Shown one piece after another: positions 16,522 through 26,177 of a stretch of DNA of 64,000 bases; positions within the stretch are counted from its first letter, which is position 1; every line of letters begins with the position of its first letter. The position numbers were made by a program, and so were the translations under genes. Where the stretch lies: positions 4,154,001-4,218,000 of the forward strand of contig CAWJDO010000002.1 in assembly GCA_963841635.1 (NCBI GenBank), read 5' to 3'. The stretch comes from DASWZN01 sp963841635 (GTDB taxonomy: Bacteria > Acidobacteriota > Terriglobia > Bryobacterales > Bryobacteraceae). A model generated the notes under the pieces. It had not been told where the DNA came from and ran no database searches. It was given only the letters and a program-made list of their open reading frames with translations.

Positions 16522-17484
16522 ATGAACACGGAGGTTTCGGCCTCTCCAATGAACTCCATCGGCGAAAGACTGCGGCAAGAACGCCTCCGGCAAGGGCTGG
16601 ATCTGGAGCAGATCGCCGAATTGACCAAGATCACCCCGCTGATGCTGGAGGCCATCGAGTCGGATGACTTCGACAGGCTACCCGGCAGCTTCTTCGCCCG
16701 CAGTTTTGTCCGCCAGTACGCCCGGGCTCTGGGGCTTGACGAAGAGGAATTCGAGTCGGAGCTGAGGCGAGTGGCCGGTTTTGGGCACCCGGCCGCGGAA
16801 GAGGACCAGCAGGCGGCTCCAATGCCGGAAGTCGTCGCGCGGCCGCAGCCCGTCCCCTCCGCCCGCCCCAGCCCGAGCCGGCAGCCGCTCGGCTCGCTGG
16901 TCGCGTTCCTGCTGATCCTGGCGGCCTGCTCCGCCATCTATAGTCTCTGGCAGAGGACGAGGGCGACGGCGGCCAAATCCCAACAGGCTTCGACCGTCCA
17001 GGCGCCATCGCCGACCCCAGAGCCGCTGCCCGCGGCAACCCCCACCCCTTCTCCCGAAGCAGCCACTCCCACCGCGACGCCGCTCGTCGAGACCCCCGCC
17101 GCCGAGCCCGCGACGACGCCCACGCCCGAACCCGGCCAGCCGTCGCCGGCGGAACCCAGACAGCCCCCGCCTTCTATCCCCGCGGCGGAAGCTCCGAGCA
17201 TCCATCTGGAGCTTCGGGCCACCTCCGAAGCCTGGGTACGCGTCGTCAGTGACGGCAAGACCGTCTATAGCGGCGTGCTGCAGCCGAACGAGGCACGGGT
17301 GTTCGAAGCCAAGGCCTTGCTGACGCTGCGCACCGGCAACGCAGCCGCGCTGGCAGCGACGTACAACGGAAAGCCGCTGGGCGAACTCGGCCCCGAGGGA
17401 CAGGTCCGCACCGTCCAGTTCACCCCCTCGGGATTCCAGGTCGTCGCCCCCACCGCGCCCGCGGCCACAACCGACCAGCCCTGA
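16522..17484 (+). CDS. RodZ-like cell-shape protein with HTH and DUF4115
   Basis: Bitopic inner-membrane protein of 320 residues that in other bacteria couples the MreB cytoskeleton to cell-wall synthesis. An HTH_25-type helix-turn-helix spans about 14-75 (RLRQERLRQGLDLEQIAELT, then FFARSFVRQYARALGLD). One transmembrane helix is near 125-145. A long Pro/Thr/Ala-rich periplasmic linker (150-225) and a DUF4115 beta domain follow (about 228-310, LRATSEAWVRVVSDGKTVYSG). The start could also be ATG 16549. It is divergent from the sigma factor. Calling it RodZ rests on architecture; no mreB is in the window. Confidence 0.85.
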   Translation: MNTEVSASPMNSIGERLRQERLRQGLDLEQIAELTKITPLMLEAIESDDFDRLPGSFFARSFVRQYARALGLDEEEFESELRRVAGFGHPAAEEDQQAAPMPEVVARPQPVPSARPSPSRQPLGSLVAFLLILAACSAIYSLWQRTRATAAKSQQASTVQAPSPTPEPLPAATPTPSPEAATPTATPLVETPAAEPATTPTPEPGQPSPAEPRQPPPSIPAAEAPSIHLELRATSEAWVRVVSDGKTVYSGVLQPNEARVFEAKALLTLRTGNAAALAATYNGKPLGELGPEGQVRTVQFTPSGFQVVAPTAPAATTDQP

Positions 17485-17571
17485 GCGCCTCCTGCCTCGC
17501 CCCTCCTATCTCCTGACTCCTGCCTCCTTCGTGTTATCCTCGTTCCTCAAGAGATTCGGAGCGTGAATTCC

Positions 17572-18069
17572 ATGAACACAACGGATAACCTCAAAGAGGC
17601 GTTCGCCGGAGAGAGCCAGGCGAACCAGAAATATCGCGCCTTCGCCAAGAAGGCCGAGCAGGACGGCATGCCCCACATCGCGCGCCTGTTCCGCACCGCC
17701 GCCGAAGCGGAGCGCATCCACGCCGAGGGCCACCTGAAAAGCCTCGCTGGGATCGCCTCTACCGCGGACAACCTGAAGGCCGCCATCGAGGGCGAGTCCT
17801 TCGAGTACACGTCGATGTACCCGCCCATGCTCGCCCAGGCCGAGGCCGAAGGCCATCGCGCCAAGGTGATGTTCGGTTTCGCGCTGAAAGCCGAAGCGGT
17901 CCACGCCAAGCTTTATAAGAAGGCACTCGAAGCCGCCGCGCAAGGAGCCGACTTGTCCGAGGCCCGCTTCTACCTCTGCCCCTTCTGCGGCAACATCGAG
18001 TTCGGAGTTCCGCCCGAGAAGTGCCCCATCTGCGGGACCCCGGCCGCTAAGTTCGTTGAAGTGGCGTAG
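17572..18069 (+). CDS. Rubrerythrin
   Basis: Non-haem di-iron peroxidase, 165 residues, which reduces hydrogen peroxide in the cytoplasm. The N-terminal four-helix ferritin-like domain has the two iron-binding repeats, with E in FAGESQANQKYRAFA and AEAERIHAEGHL, and in EGESFEYTSMYPP and ALKAEAVHAKLY. The C-terminal rubredoxin-like FeS4 domain carries CPFCG and CPICG. The start is ATG 17572; GTG 17563 is in frame and adds three residues. With perR-katG elsewhere in the window it adds to peroxide defence, but it is a separate transcription unit. Confidence 0.93.
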   Translation: MNTTDNLKEAFAGESQANQKYRAFAKKAEQDGMPHIARLFRTAAEAERIHAEGHLKSLAGIASTADNLKAAIEGESFEYTSMYPPMLAQAEAEGHRAKVMFGFALKAEAVHAKLYKKALEAAAQGADLSEARFYLCPFCGNIEFGVPPEKCPICGTPAAKFVEVA

Positions 18070-18075
18070 CCGCAG

Positions 18076-18756
18076 CTACAGACCCTTGTGAGCCGGCGAC
18101 ACCGGCGCTCTGCCGCGCGCCCGCCGCGCTTCGAGCCTCGCCGAGCGCGTCCGCTCGCGCTCGAGCAGCAGAAGCTCGCGCCGCCCGCGCAGCTTGATCT
18201 CGTCGCTCACCCTGCGCCAGAACTTCAGGAAGTAGTCCGCCGCCGAGATCATGGCGAATGCCACCACCAGCCACATCCACCACATCGCCCACGGCGCTAT
18301 AACCTTCCAGTGCATACCCAGCAGGCACAGCGACACGGCCACCACCTGCGAGACCATCTTGGTCTTGCCCAACTCGCTCGCCCGGATCGTGTAGCCCGCC
18401 GATGCGGCGATGCTTCTCAGTCCGCTCACCGCGAACTCGCGGCCCACGATCAGGACCACAATCCAGGCCGACACCACGCGCACCTGCACCAGCGCGATCA
18501 GAGCCGCCGAAATCAGCAGCTTGTCCGCGATCGGGTCGAGCAGCGTGCCGACCGTGGTCACCTGCTTCCAGCGGCGCGCCAGGTAGCCGTCGAGCAAGTC
18601 CGTCGCCGAAGCCACAAGGAAGATTCCCAGCGCCACAAGATCGTGGCTGACGTGCACCCCGCCGACGGAGAAATACATCCGATCCTGCACCAGCGCCGCC
18701 ACCAGCAGTGGCACGAAGAAGATCCGGAGCAGCGTCAGCAGGTTCGGCAGATTCAT
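18076..18756 (-). CDS. pgsA: CDP-diacylglycerol-glycerol-3-phosphate 3-phosphatidyltransferase
   Basis: Makes phosphatidylglycerophosphate, the first committed step to phosphatidylglycerol, in the inner membrane. The 226-residue protein has about five to six transmembrane helices. The CDP-alcohol phosphatidyltransferase signature is intact: DLLDGYLARRW, then GTLLDPIADKLL (D-G-x2-A-R-x8-G-x3-D-x3-D). The start ATG 18756 gives MNLPNLLTLLRIFFVPLL, the classical PgsA N-terminus. A basic, Arg-rich C-terminal tail of about 35 residues (RGRRELLLLERERTRSARLE) is longer than usual. It is convergent with rubrerythrin and divergent from the coiled-coil gene. Confidence 0.92.
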   Translation of the reverse strand: MNLPNLLTLLRIFFVPLLVAALVQDRMYFSVGGVHVSHDLVALGIFLVASATDLLDGYLARRWKQVTTVGTLLDPIADKLLISAALIALVQVRVVSAWIVVLIVGREFAVSGLRSIAASAGYTIRASELGKTKMVSQVVAVSLCLLGMHWKVIAPWAMWWMWLVVAFAMISAADYFLKFWRRVSDEIKLRGRRELLLLERERTRSARLEARRARGRAPVSPAHKGL

Positions 18757-18909
18757 GCGCCCCCTCAACTATAACAAGTGGCGTGGCAAGAGGACACCGA
18801 ACCGCGAATGTGAGCGAGCGGAGATCCGCCTTCCGTCGCCGGTGCCGGCGCGCGCTTCCGTTTCCCCGTCGAACCCTGCTAAGCTACCGGATTCAGAGAG
18901 GAGACCCAG

Positions 18910-19941
18910 ATGCCATCTAAACCAGCCAAACCCGTCGCGCGGCAGCGCAAGCCGAAAGCCGAAGTCTTCCAGGAATTCGAGAGTATCCAGTCCGAGGTCG
19001 AGGCCTCGCATCAGTCCGCGGATGCCAAGACCGCGCAGGCCGCCGCGGTCCGCGAGGCCGAAGTGCGCCAGGCCGTCGATGGGGTTTCCGTCGAGGGAGT
19101 TGTGGAGCACATCAGCGCCTTGGGCCTGGAAGTGTCCCGCGCCCTGGCCGGCATCTCCTCCAAACTCGTCGATGAGGTCGAGCGCCTCGCCACCGTGCGC
19201 GAGGCGATCGCCAGCGAGAAGCGCGAGATCGAGCGCCTCCACAAGATCGACGTGGCCGCCACGGCGCTCGATCAGATGGTGCACGACTACGCCCTGGAGC
19301 GGGAACGTCTGGCCGCCGAAATCACGGCTCAGCGCGCCGCCTGGGAGGAGGAGGCCCGCGTCGCCGAACGCGAGCGCCGGGAACAGGAAGAAGCCCTCAA
19401 GAAGCAGCGCCAGCGCGAGATCGAGGACTACGAATACAAGAAGGCCATCGAGCGCAAGAAGACCCAGGACAAATACGACGAGGAACAGCGCGTGCTCGAG
19501 CGCAAGAACGCCGAGAAGCAGGAGCAGCTCGATAAGACCTGGCATCAGCGCGAAGCGGCCCTCCGTCAGACCGAGCAGGAGACGGAAAGCCTCCGGCAGC
19601 AGGTGGCGCAATTCCCCGACCGGCTCAAGGCTGAAGTCGACCGCGCCGCCGCGGACGCCGTGCGCACGGCGCAGGCCACGAGCCAGCAGGAAATGGTGCT
19701 GCTCAAGAAGGACTCCGACACCGAAAAACGCGTTTCCGAGATGCGCGTCAAGACCCTCGAAGAACTGGTCGCGCGCCAGTCGTCACAGATCGAAGCACTG
19801 GAGAAGCAGCTCACAGAGGCCAAGCAGCAGGTTCAGGACATAGCGGTGAAGGCGATCGAAGGCGCTTCGGGCTCCCGGACCCTGTCTCACATCAACCAGA
19901 TCGCGATGGAGCAGGCCAAGAACCGCCCCCGCTCGGAATGA
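18910..19941 (+). CDS. Long coiled-coil protein of unknown function
   Basis: A 343-residue cytoplasmic protein with no signal or membrane segment. From about residue 85 almost the whole length is charged coiled coil (for example REQEEALKKQRQREIEDYEY, then KKAIERKKTQDKYDEEQRVL, and LEELVARQSSQIEALEKQL). The ends differ: a basic N-terminus (MPSKPAKPVARQRKPKAE) and a C-terminal GSRTLSHINQIAMEQAKNRP. Proteins of this shape occur in acidobacteria and cyanobacteria without known function; a cytoskeletal or scaffold role is only a guess. It is a single gene with a GAGAGGAG ribosome site, divergent from pgsA and convergent with the VWFA gene. Confidence 0.75.
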   Translation: MPSKPAKPVARQRKPKAEVFQEFESIQSEVEASHQSADAKTAQAAAVREAEVRQAVDGVSVEGVVEHISALGLEVSRALAGISSKLVDEVERLATVREAIASEKREIERLHKIDVAATALDQMVHDYALERERLAAEITAQRAAWEEEARVAERERREQEEALKKQRQREIEDYEYKKAIERKKTQDKYDEEQRVLERKNAEKQEQLDKTWHQREAALRQTEQETESLRQQVAQFPDRLKAEVDRAAADAVRTAQATSQQEMVLLKKDSDTEKRVSEMRVKTLEELVARQSSQIEALEKQLTEAKQQVQDIAVKAIEGASGSRTLSHINQIAMEQAKNRPRSE

Positions 19942-19997
19942 GTTGGACCCGCCGCGCCATTCTGCTCTGACGCGGCGGTCCGGTTGCCGGAAAGCGG

Positions 19998-21560
19998 TCA
20001 GCGGCCGAGCGGGATGAACAGCGACCCTGCGATGCAAGTGGTGCGATCCACCACAAACAGACGGATCGCCTTGATCGTGCCATCGACCGGAACGTCCTGG
20101 TCGATTTGGATCCCATCCTTCATCGCCGAGCCGATCTCCGCGGCCGAGAAGTGCACCGGCGGATGCGCCATGCCGGGCGCGCCCACCAGTCCCGCGGCGC
20201 CGTACCTCACCCAGGAGACCGTCACCTGGCCGTCGTAGGCATCCCCGTGACGAGTCAGATGCAAATCCGCCGCGTCCACGCGGATCTTGAGGCGGAGGGA
20301 GCTTGCGTCCGCGCCGGGCGCCAGCGAGGCGCGCAGCCCGATATCGTCCACGTTCCCGGGTGCGTTAAACGCGGCCACCAGCGCCCCCTGCTCCCTGGTG
20401 GCGGCGTCTCTGGTGTCTTTGGGTGCGAAGAAGTGATCCCTGGTCACAAGGGTGACGCCCTTGCGCGAGCAGATCAGCTTCAACGCGTGGTATTTGCCGT
20501 CCCAGCCTTCCTTCGGCTGCTCAAATGCGAGCGCGTAGCCGCCTTGCGCGTCGGCAGCCGCTTGCGTGAGCGCGGTAGAAAGCGTGTCCTTCTGGAACCA
20601 CCGCCCCGCGACGGCATTGGCAAACTGCTCGTTGCCGTGCACCCAGCCCGGGTCCAGGGTGCCCTCGTAGTTGATGTTGTAGATGCTGGTGTTGTTCTTT
20701 TCGAGCGTAGTCGTCAGGTGGGGAACGTACAGCGCGCAATCGACCCAGATGCCGGTCTTGCAGCTGGTGTCGCCCGATCCCGGTGCCCATGGCACCCCGA
20801 CCGAGTCCTCCATCCGACTCGACTTCGCACCGATCCCGCCGACCACATCCTTGTAGTCCGTCTGGGCCCTGCCTCCGTCTGAGGTAGCCTGCGATGGCAG
20901 CACGTTCGGTATGTTGTAGCTGAGCCAGACGATCTGTCTCGGCCCGGGGAACGCGGCCAGCTTCGTGCTCAGCGTCTCCAGCGCAACATAGGTTTCCTTG
21001 GTGGTCCCTTCCACGGTCTGGCCGGCGGGCTTGGGCATACCGGCTTCCTTCCCGGCCTTGTCGAGCATGGGCCCAGCGTCCTTCATCCAATCCGTCTTGG
21101 CCCAGTCTTCCACGGAGTGCAGCGGCTCTACGGTCCCATCCACGTTCAGTCTGTACAGAAACAGGGACTCTCCCGACTTGACCTGCTCCAGGGTCGCGCG
21201 CAGGTCCTTGAGAGCTTGGAGTTGCGCCACCCGCTCGGGGTTCAGCAGGTCGATCAGGATGATGGTGGGGGGACGCACGGTGGGCATGAACCGGTTTGAG
21301 ATTTCGCCCGCCACCGCCGGGGGCACCACATTGGCGTGGAACAGCGAGATGCGGCGGTCTTTGCCTTGGTCGCGCACCTTGATGTCGTCAGCCGTCAGGT
21401 CGCCGACCGGCTTGCCGGCGCTGTCGGTCGCCACCACGTTCAAGCGGACCACTCTCAACTGTTCGGGCGGATTGCCCGCGGCGCTCGCCACCCGAGCCTG
21501 CAAAGCCAGAATGCAACTGGCCGCTACGATTCCCCCAAACAACTTTCGCCCGATTGTCAT
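19998..21560 (-). CDS. Secreted VWFA-related Acidobacterial domain protein
   Basis: Exported protein of 520 residues with a signal peptide (FGGIVAASCILALQARVASA). The VWFA-related Acidobacterial domain (TIGR03436) is recognisable: VVATDSAGKPVGDLTADDIK and RDQGKDRRISLFHAN at the start, PPTIILIDLLNPERVAQLQA (the metal-site-like strand) and LAAFPGPRQIVWLS. The C-terminal half ends with a beta-rich domain typical of these proteins (GQVTVSWVRYG). VWFA folds mediate protein binding; the partner is unknown. I chose ATG 21560 because AGGAGG lies six bases upstream and the signal peptide begins there. It is divergent from the histidine kinase. Confidence 0.88.
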   Translation of the reverse strand: MTIGRKLFGGIVAASCILALQARVASAAGNPPEQLRVVRLNVVATDSAGKPVGDLTADDIKVRDQGKDRRISLFHANVVPPAVAGEISNRFMPTVRPPTIILIDLLNPERVAQLQALKDLRATLEQVKSGESLFLYRLNVDGTVEPLHSVEDWAKTDWMKDAGPMLDKAGKEAGMPKPAGQTVEGTTKETYVALETLSTKLAAFPGPRQIVWLSYNIPNVLPSQATSDGGRAQTDYKDVVGGIGAKSSRMEDSVGVPWAPGSGDTSCKTGIWVDCALYVPHLTTTLEKNNTSIYNINYEGTLDPGWVHGNEQFANAVAGRWFQKDTLSTALTQAAADAQGGYALAFEQPKEGWDGKYHALKLICSRKGVTLVTRDHFFAPKDTRDAATREQGALVAAFNAPGNVDDIGLRASLAPGADASSLRLKIRVDAADLHLTRHGDAYDGQVTVSWVRYGAAGLVGAPGMAHPPVHFSAAEIGSAMKDGIQIDQDVPVDGTIKAIRLFVVDRTTCIAGSLFIPLGR

Positions 21561-21796
21561 GGGCCCTCCTTTTGCTACAGACCTGCGAATCCCGTATCTG
21601 GACAACACTCTATAATCGCTCGCCGCCAGCCTCCTGTCCATCGGGAGGCGGACCGCGGCCCGCCCAGCGGCGCAAACGCCCGCACAAACCCCCGCGATTC
21701 ATACCGCGACCACACGACCTTCAAGTACAATTGATAGGCTGGCGAACGTCAAGGTCGCGCCAGCGTACGCGGCTCAGCCTGACGCTGCCGCCAAGC

Positions 21797-24700
21797 ATGC
21801 TTTTCCAACGAGCAAATCGCCGGGCGTGGCTGCGATATTCGTTCGCAGCGCTCGCCGTCGCCCTCGCCGCGGGCATGAGGGTGTGGCCGTTCGGGTTCTT
21901 CGGAACGGGCGTGCCTTACATTACGTTCTACCCGGCCGTGATCCTGGCCGCCCTCTACGGGGGATTCCCGGCGGGGCTGTTGGCGACGCTGCTTTCCGCC
22001 CTGGCTGTGGCCTTTTTCTGGATTGAGCCGGTTGGCCAGCTCACCATTCACCACGCCGCCGATGCGTGGGGGCTTGCCTTTTTCGCCTTGAGTGCCGTCG
22101 CCGTTTCCTGGATCTCCGAAAGAATGCATCGCGCCCAGGCCCGAGTCAGCGAGGCGGAGGCTGAGACGAATCTCGCCTATGAGCGGCAGCGCGCGGCCGA
22201 GGAAATCCGGCGTGTAACCGAGCGTCTGCAACTGGCCACCGAAGCCGCGGAGATAGGCATCTGCTCTTGGACACCGGGGAGCCCCGATCTGGTCGTGGAT
22301 GCCACCTGGAAGCGCCTGCTCGGCCGGTCTCCGGACGACCGCGTCACCCTCGAGGATTGGCAGGCCGCGCTGCACCCGGACGACCGCGAGCGCGTGGTTC
22401 GGGAGTGGAACGCCGCCCTCGAGCAGCGCGGCGATTTCAATACCGAATACCGGGTCGTCTGTCCGGATGGGGCCGTACGATGGCTGGCGGATCGCGGACG
22501 CGCCTCCTATGACGAGAGGGGCGCGGTGGTTCGGTTCGCGGGCGTCACATTGAACGCCACCGCGCGCAAGCAGGCGGAGGAAGGCCGCGCGCAGGAGGCC
22601 GGAAAGCTGCGCAGGCTCAACCGCGCTCTGAGGGCGATCGGGCGGAGCAATCAGGCCCTCCTGGTGGCCACCAACGAAGCCGCGCTGCTCGAAGAGACCT
22701 GCAAGATCGTTGTCGAGGAGTGTGGGTACGCGATGGTGTGGGTCGGCTTTCGGGAGGAGGATGAAGCCCGGACCGTTCGCCCCGCGGCCTTCTTCGGCTT
22801 GGACGAGGGATATCTGGCCAGCCTGAACGTCACCTGGGCCGACACCGAGCGCGGCCGCGGTCCTACCGGCGCGGCCATCCGCACCGGCCAGGTACGTCTC
22901 TGCCGCAACATGCTCACCGATCCCCTGTTCCTGCCCTGGCGTGCGGAGACGACGCGCCGCGGGTACGCTTCTTCGGCCGCGCTGCCTCTGCTGGCCGGGG
23001 GACAGGCCTTCGGCGCCCTTACGATATACGCCCGCGAACCTGACGGCTTTCCGGACGATGAGATCGAGCTGCTGGCCGAGCTGGCCGGCGACCTCGCCTA
23101 TGGCATCACCGTGCTTCGACTGAGGGCTGCTCACGCGCAGGCGGAACAGGCCCTCCGCGAGAGCGAGGAGCGCTTGCGCCTGGCCTACGATGGCGCCCAT
23201 GCCGGAGCTTGGGAATGGGACCTGCGGACCAACGAGAACGTGTGGTCGGAGGAACTCTGGAAGGTCTATGGTCTGGAACCGCACAGCGTGAAACCATCCT
23301 ACGAGGCCTGGCGCCAGCTGATCCACCCCGAAGACCGGCAACGTGCGGAACGGGCGGCGCAGGAGGCCGCGCGCAACGGGGCCGCTCTCGAGGTTGAGTT
23401 CCGTGTACGCGATCGGGACGCAACGGAACGCTGGCTGTTGGCCCGTGGCCGGCCTTTGCGCGATGCAGCCGGCCAGACGGTTCGCTTCACCGGCATCGTG
23501 GTCGATATCACCGACCGCAGGCGTGCGGAAGAAGCCGTGCTTCAAGCGGCCGAACAGCGCCGCCTCGCGCTCGAAGCAGGCGGACTCGGAGCGTGGAACT
23601 ACCACTTCACCACCGGAGAGGTTGTGTGGGACGATCGCTGCCGGAACCTGTTCGGCATCCCGTCGGGCACGCGGGTCGAATACAACTCAGCCATAAACTG
23701 CATTCACCCCGACGACCGCACCGCCACCAACCAGGCCGTCGAGCGAGCCATCGCCGGCGCCGCCGGCGGCGCCTACCACCAGGAATTCCGCGTCGTCTGG
23801 CCGGATGGCTCCGTGCGCTGGGTGTCCTCGCATGGGCGCGTGTACTTCGAGGGCGAAGGAGAGAATCGCAAGGCCGCCCGCTTCGTCGGCGTGAACCTCG
23901 ACATCACCGAGCGGAAGCGGGCCGAGGAGAATGTCCGCCAGTCCCAGAAGCTCGAGAGCATCGGACTGCTGGCAGGGGGGATCGCCCACGACTTCAACAA
24001 TCTGCTGGTGGGAGTCATCGGGAACGCCAGCCTGGCCGAGGACATGCTCCCGCAGGGGAGCCCGCTCGCCGGCATCCTGCACGGCATCATCCGATCAGGC
24101 GAACAGGCGGCGCATCTCACGCGCCAGATGCTCGCGTACGCCGGTAAGGGCCAGTTCGTTCTCGAGGAAGTGGACCTGACGGCTATGGTAAGGGAGACCA
24201 CCGTCCTGCTGCAGAGCTCGGTCTCGAAGAAGATCGCCTGGCACTTCGATCTCTCCTCCGCGATTCCGGCGGTCGAAGCCGATCCCAGCCAGATGCAGCA
24301 GGTGTTCATGAACCTGGCCCTGAACGCGGCCGAGGCGATCGGCGACGAGGCCGGCGTGGTGTCGGTAGCGACGGGAGAGCAGGAGGTCTCTGCCGCCGAA
24401 CTCGGGGACGAACTGCAAGGCTGGCCCATCCAGCCTGGCCACCACGTTTTCCTCGAGGTGCGCGACACCGGCTGCGGGATGAGCGCCGAAGCCATGAGCC
24501 GCATTTACGATCCGTTCTTCACCACGAAGTTCCAGGGGCGGGGTCTGGGATTGGCGGCCGTCGCCGGAATCGTGCGCAGCCACAAGGGTGCGATCCGCCT
24601 CGTGACGGCGTCAGGCAGCGGCAGCTCGTTCCGAGTACTGTTCCCGGCCGTGGGGGCCCCAGCCTCCAGAATCCACCACAAGCCGCGGAAGAAAGAGGAT

Positions 24701-25090
24701 CTGGCCGGCCAGGGCGCTATCCTGCTCGTCGACGATGAAGAAGTTGTGCGCGACCTCGGCAAGCGCTCCCTCGAGCGCCAGGGTCACCGGGTCGTGGTGG
24801 CGGTGGACGGCCCGACGGCGATCGAAGCCGTCCGGTCGCAGCGGGACCGGATCCAACTCGTCATTCTGGATTCGGGCCTGCCCGGGATGAGCGGTGCGGA
24901 GACGCTGGCGCACCTCCGTGAGTTGTCGCCTGGCCTCGACGTTCTCATCTCCAGCGGCTACTCAGAAGACGAGGCGCTTCGTCCCTTCGGTGGGGCCCGG
25001 ATGTCGGGATTTATTCAGAAGCCCTACCTGGCCCAGGATCTGGCGCGGGCTGTGAAGTCGGCCTTGGCGAAGGGGCAACCGACGGCCTGA
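21797..25090 (+). CDS. Hybrid sensor histidine kinase (DUF4118-PAS-GAF-PAS-PAS-HK-receiver)
   Basis: Membrane hybrid kinase of 1097 residues. DUF4118 membrane helices (1-110) are followed by PAS1 (about 140-265), GAF (290-440), PAS2 (460-590), PAS3 (600-720) and a HisKA domain with H731 in LLAGGIAHDFNNLL. HATPase_c has DPFFTTKFQGRGLGL. The C-terminal receiver has D1025 in LVILDSGLPGMSG. The start is uncertain: the reading frame is open upstream to 21554, but ATG 21797 begins the membrane part directly. No separate response regulator is adjacent, so the output is unknown. The last 80 bases overlap a small antisense gene. Confidence 0.88.
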   Translation: MLFQRANRRAWLRYSFAALAVALAAGMRVWPFGFFGTGVPYITFYPAVILAALYGGFPAGLLATLLSALAVAFFWIEPVGQLTIHHAADAWGLAFFALSAVAVSWISERMHRAQARVSEAEAETNLAYERQRAAEEIRRVTERLQLATEAAEIGICSWTPGSPDLVVDATWKRLLGRSPDDRVTLEDWQAALHPDDRERVVREWNAALEQRGDFNTEYRVVCPDGAVRWLADRGRASYDERGAVVRFAGVTLNATARKQAEEGRAQEAGKLRRLNRALRAIGRSNQALLVATNEAALLEETCKIVVEECGYAMVWVGFREEDEARTVRPAAFFGLDEGYLASLNVTWADTERGRGPTGAAIRTGQVRLCRNMLTDPLFLPWRAETTRRGYASSAALPLLAGGQAFGALTIYAREPDGFPDDEIELLAELAGDLAYGITVLRLRAAHAQAEQALRESEERLRLAYDGAHAGAWEWDLRTNENVWSEELWKVYGLEPHSVKPSYEAWRQLIHPEDRQRAERAAQEAARNGAALEVEFRVRDRDATERWLLARGRPLRDAAGQTVRFTGIVVDITDRRRAEEAVLQAAEQRRLALEAGGLGAWNYHFTTGEVVWDDRCRNLFGIPSGTRVEYNSAINCIHPDDRTATNQAVERAIAGAAGGAYHQEFRVVWPDGSVRWVSSHGRVYFEGEGENRKAARFVGVNLDITERKRAEENVRQSQKLESIGLLAGGIAHDFNNLLVGVIGNASLAEDMLPQGSPLAGILHGIIRSGEQAAHLTRQMLAYAGKGQFVLEEVDLTAMVRETTVLLQSSVSKKIAWHFDLSSAIPAVEADPSQMQQVFMNLALNAAEAIGDEAGVVSVATGEQEVSAAELGDELQGWPIQPGHHVFLEVRDTGCGMSAEAMSRIYDPFFTTKFQGRGLGLAAVAGIVRSHKGAIRLVTASGSGSSFRVLFPAVGAPASRIHHKPRKKEDLAGQGAILLVDDEEVVRDLGKRSLERQGHRVVVAVDGPTAIEAVRSQRDRIQLVILDSGLPGMSGAETLAHLRELSPGLDVLISSGYSEDEALRPFGGARMSGFIQKPYLAQDLARAVKSALAKGQPTA

Positions 25091-25283
25091 CCTTGTACTG
25101 GGAACGCTTGCCGAGCTTCTTCACCTTGTACTTGCCTACCTTGTACTTGCCTGGCTTGTAGAGCTTGGCCTTCTTCTGCTTCGCGCGTCCGCAGGCGGCA
25201 GGGGTCGGCGACGCGACCGCGAGCGAGGTCGGAACGCCGCTCAGAGACGCGGCGATGACCACAGCCCAAAGCATCTTCCGCAC
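25011..25283 (-). CDS. Small secreted, highly basic repeat peptide
   Basis: A 90-residue product with a signal peptide (MLWAVVIAASLSGVPTSLAV) and a mature part dominated by Lys/Tyr/Gly/Val repeats, KLYKPGKYKVGKYKVKKLGK, followed by a Pro-rich tail. The GTG start has GAGGAGG seven bases upstream, which supports translation. The 3' end overlaps the antisense 3' end of the kinase gene by 80 bases. The repeats recall short Lys-rich surface or DNA-binding peptides, but I cannot assign a role. Confidence 0.6.
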   Translation of the reverse strand: MRKMLWAVVIAASLSGVPTSLAVASPTPAACGRAKQKKAKLYKPGKYKVGKYKVKKLGKRSQYKVRPSVAPSPRPTSQPAPDPGPGRASE

Positions 25284-25347
25284 GCCACAACCTCCTCACC
25301 CTTCTATCGGCTGTCCGCGGGGTAAGCTTCAGTTTGCCACGGGCCGC

Positions 25348-26070
25348 TCACATCCGCGAACCGCAGTTGCCGCAGAAGTTATTGCCGGCCACCCACACCG
25401 CTCCGCAGACCTTGCAGAAGTCGCCCGGCGCCGCGGAACCCACCGCAGCCGGCGGCGCGGCAGCCGGAGCCGGACCTGCCTGCCCGCTCAGCCGGCGGAC
25501 ATCGTCCGCCACGTCCACCGCGAGGAGCAGTCCTTCCGCCGCAGCGTAGAAGCCCGCCAGCACGGCCAGCGCCAGCAGGCACATCTCGACCAGCAGCAAT
25601 GCTCCGCCCAGGAAACTGGCTTCCAGATTGGAGGCCGGCAGCAGGCCCCCCAACGCTCCTAAGAACGCTAGCGGGCTGACCTTGGCGAGCCACAGAAAGG
25701 CGCAGCCCCCGAAGCCGACGCCCACCAGCAGCGTAGCGTAAACTTCTCCCGTCAGCCGGCACAGAATCGACACCACCGGAATCACGGCAAAGCTGGTTTC
25801 GCCCAGTTGCGCGATGTTGCTCGCGTGGTAAAAGTGGATCTCAACCACACAGGCGAAGGCAGCGAGCAGAATGACGGAGAACACAAGCCCACCCAGCGTG
25901 GCCTCGATGGTCGTGTCGGGACGGAAGGAATACTTGAGGATTTCGATCACCAGGACCAGGCCGCCCAAAGCAAGGACGACGCCCAGAATCCTGAGTGCCA
26001 GTGCCGCAACCTTTCTAATGACCCGGCCTTCGCTCAAGGCGTTCAGTACCGGATAGAAGAAATGGGGCAT
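25348..26070 (-). CDS. Membrane protein with C-terminal zinc ribbon
   Basis: The 240-residue product starts MPHFFYPVLNALSEGRV. It has about six hydrophobic segments and a C-terminal cytoplasmic zinc ribbon (FCKVCGAVWVAGNNFCGNCG) preceded by a Pro/Ala linker. The N-terminal part matches the common acidobacterial pattern of zinc-ribbon membrane proteins of unknown function. I chose ATG 26070; a start further upstream is open but would lie in the gap. It is separate from the upstream cold-shock gene. The 11286-11900 protein has the ribbon at the opposite end. Confidence 0.72.
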   Translation of the reverse strand: MPHFFYPVLNALSEGRVIRKVAALALRILGVVLALGGLVLVIEILKYSFRPDTTIEATLGGLVFSVILLAAFACVVEIHFYHASNIAQLGETSFAVIPVVSILCRLTGEVYATLLVGVGFGGCAFLWLAKVSPLAFLGALGGLLPASNLEASFLGGALLLVEMCLLALAVLAGFYAAAEGLLLAVDVADDVRRLSGQAGPAPAAAPPAAVGSAAPGDFCKVCGAVWVAGNNFCGNCGSRM

Positions 26071-26177
26071 GCTGTACGTACAGTAGCCGAAATCGCCGGC
26101 CGGTGCAACACAACGCACGCGCTCCAGACAGAGGACCTGCCCGGAGCGCGGCGGGTATTCAAAATAGAGGGAGAACC

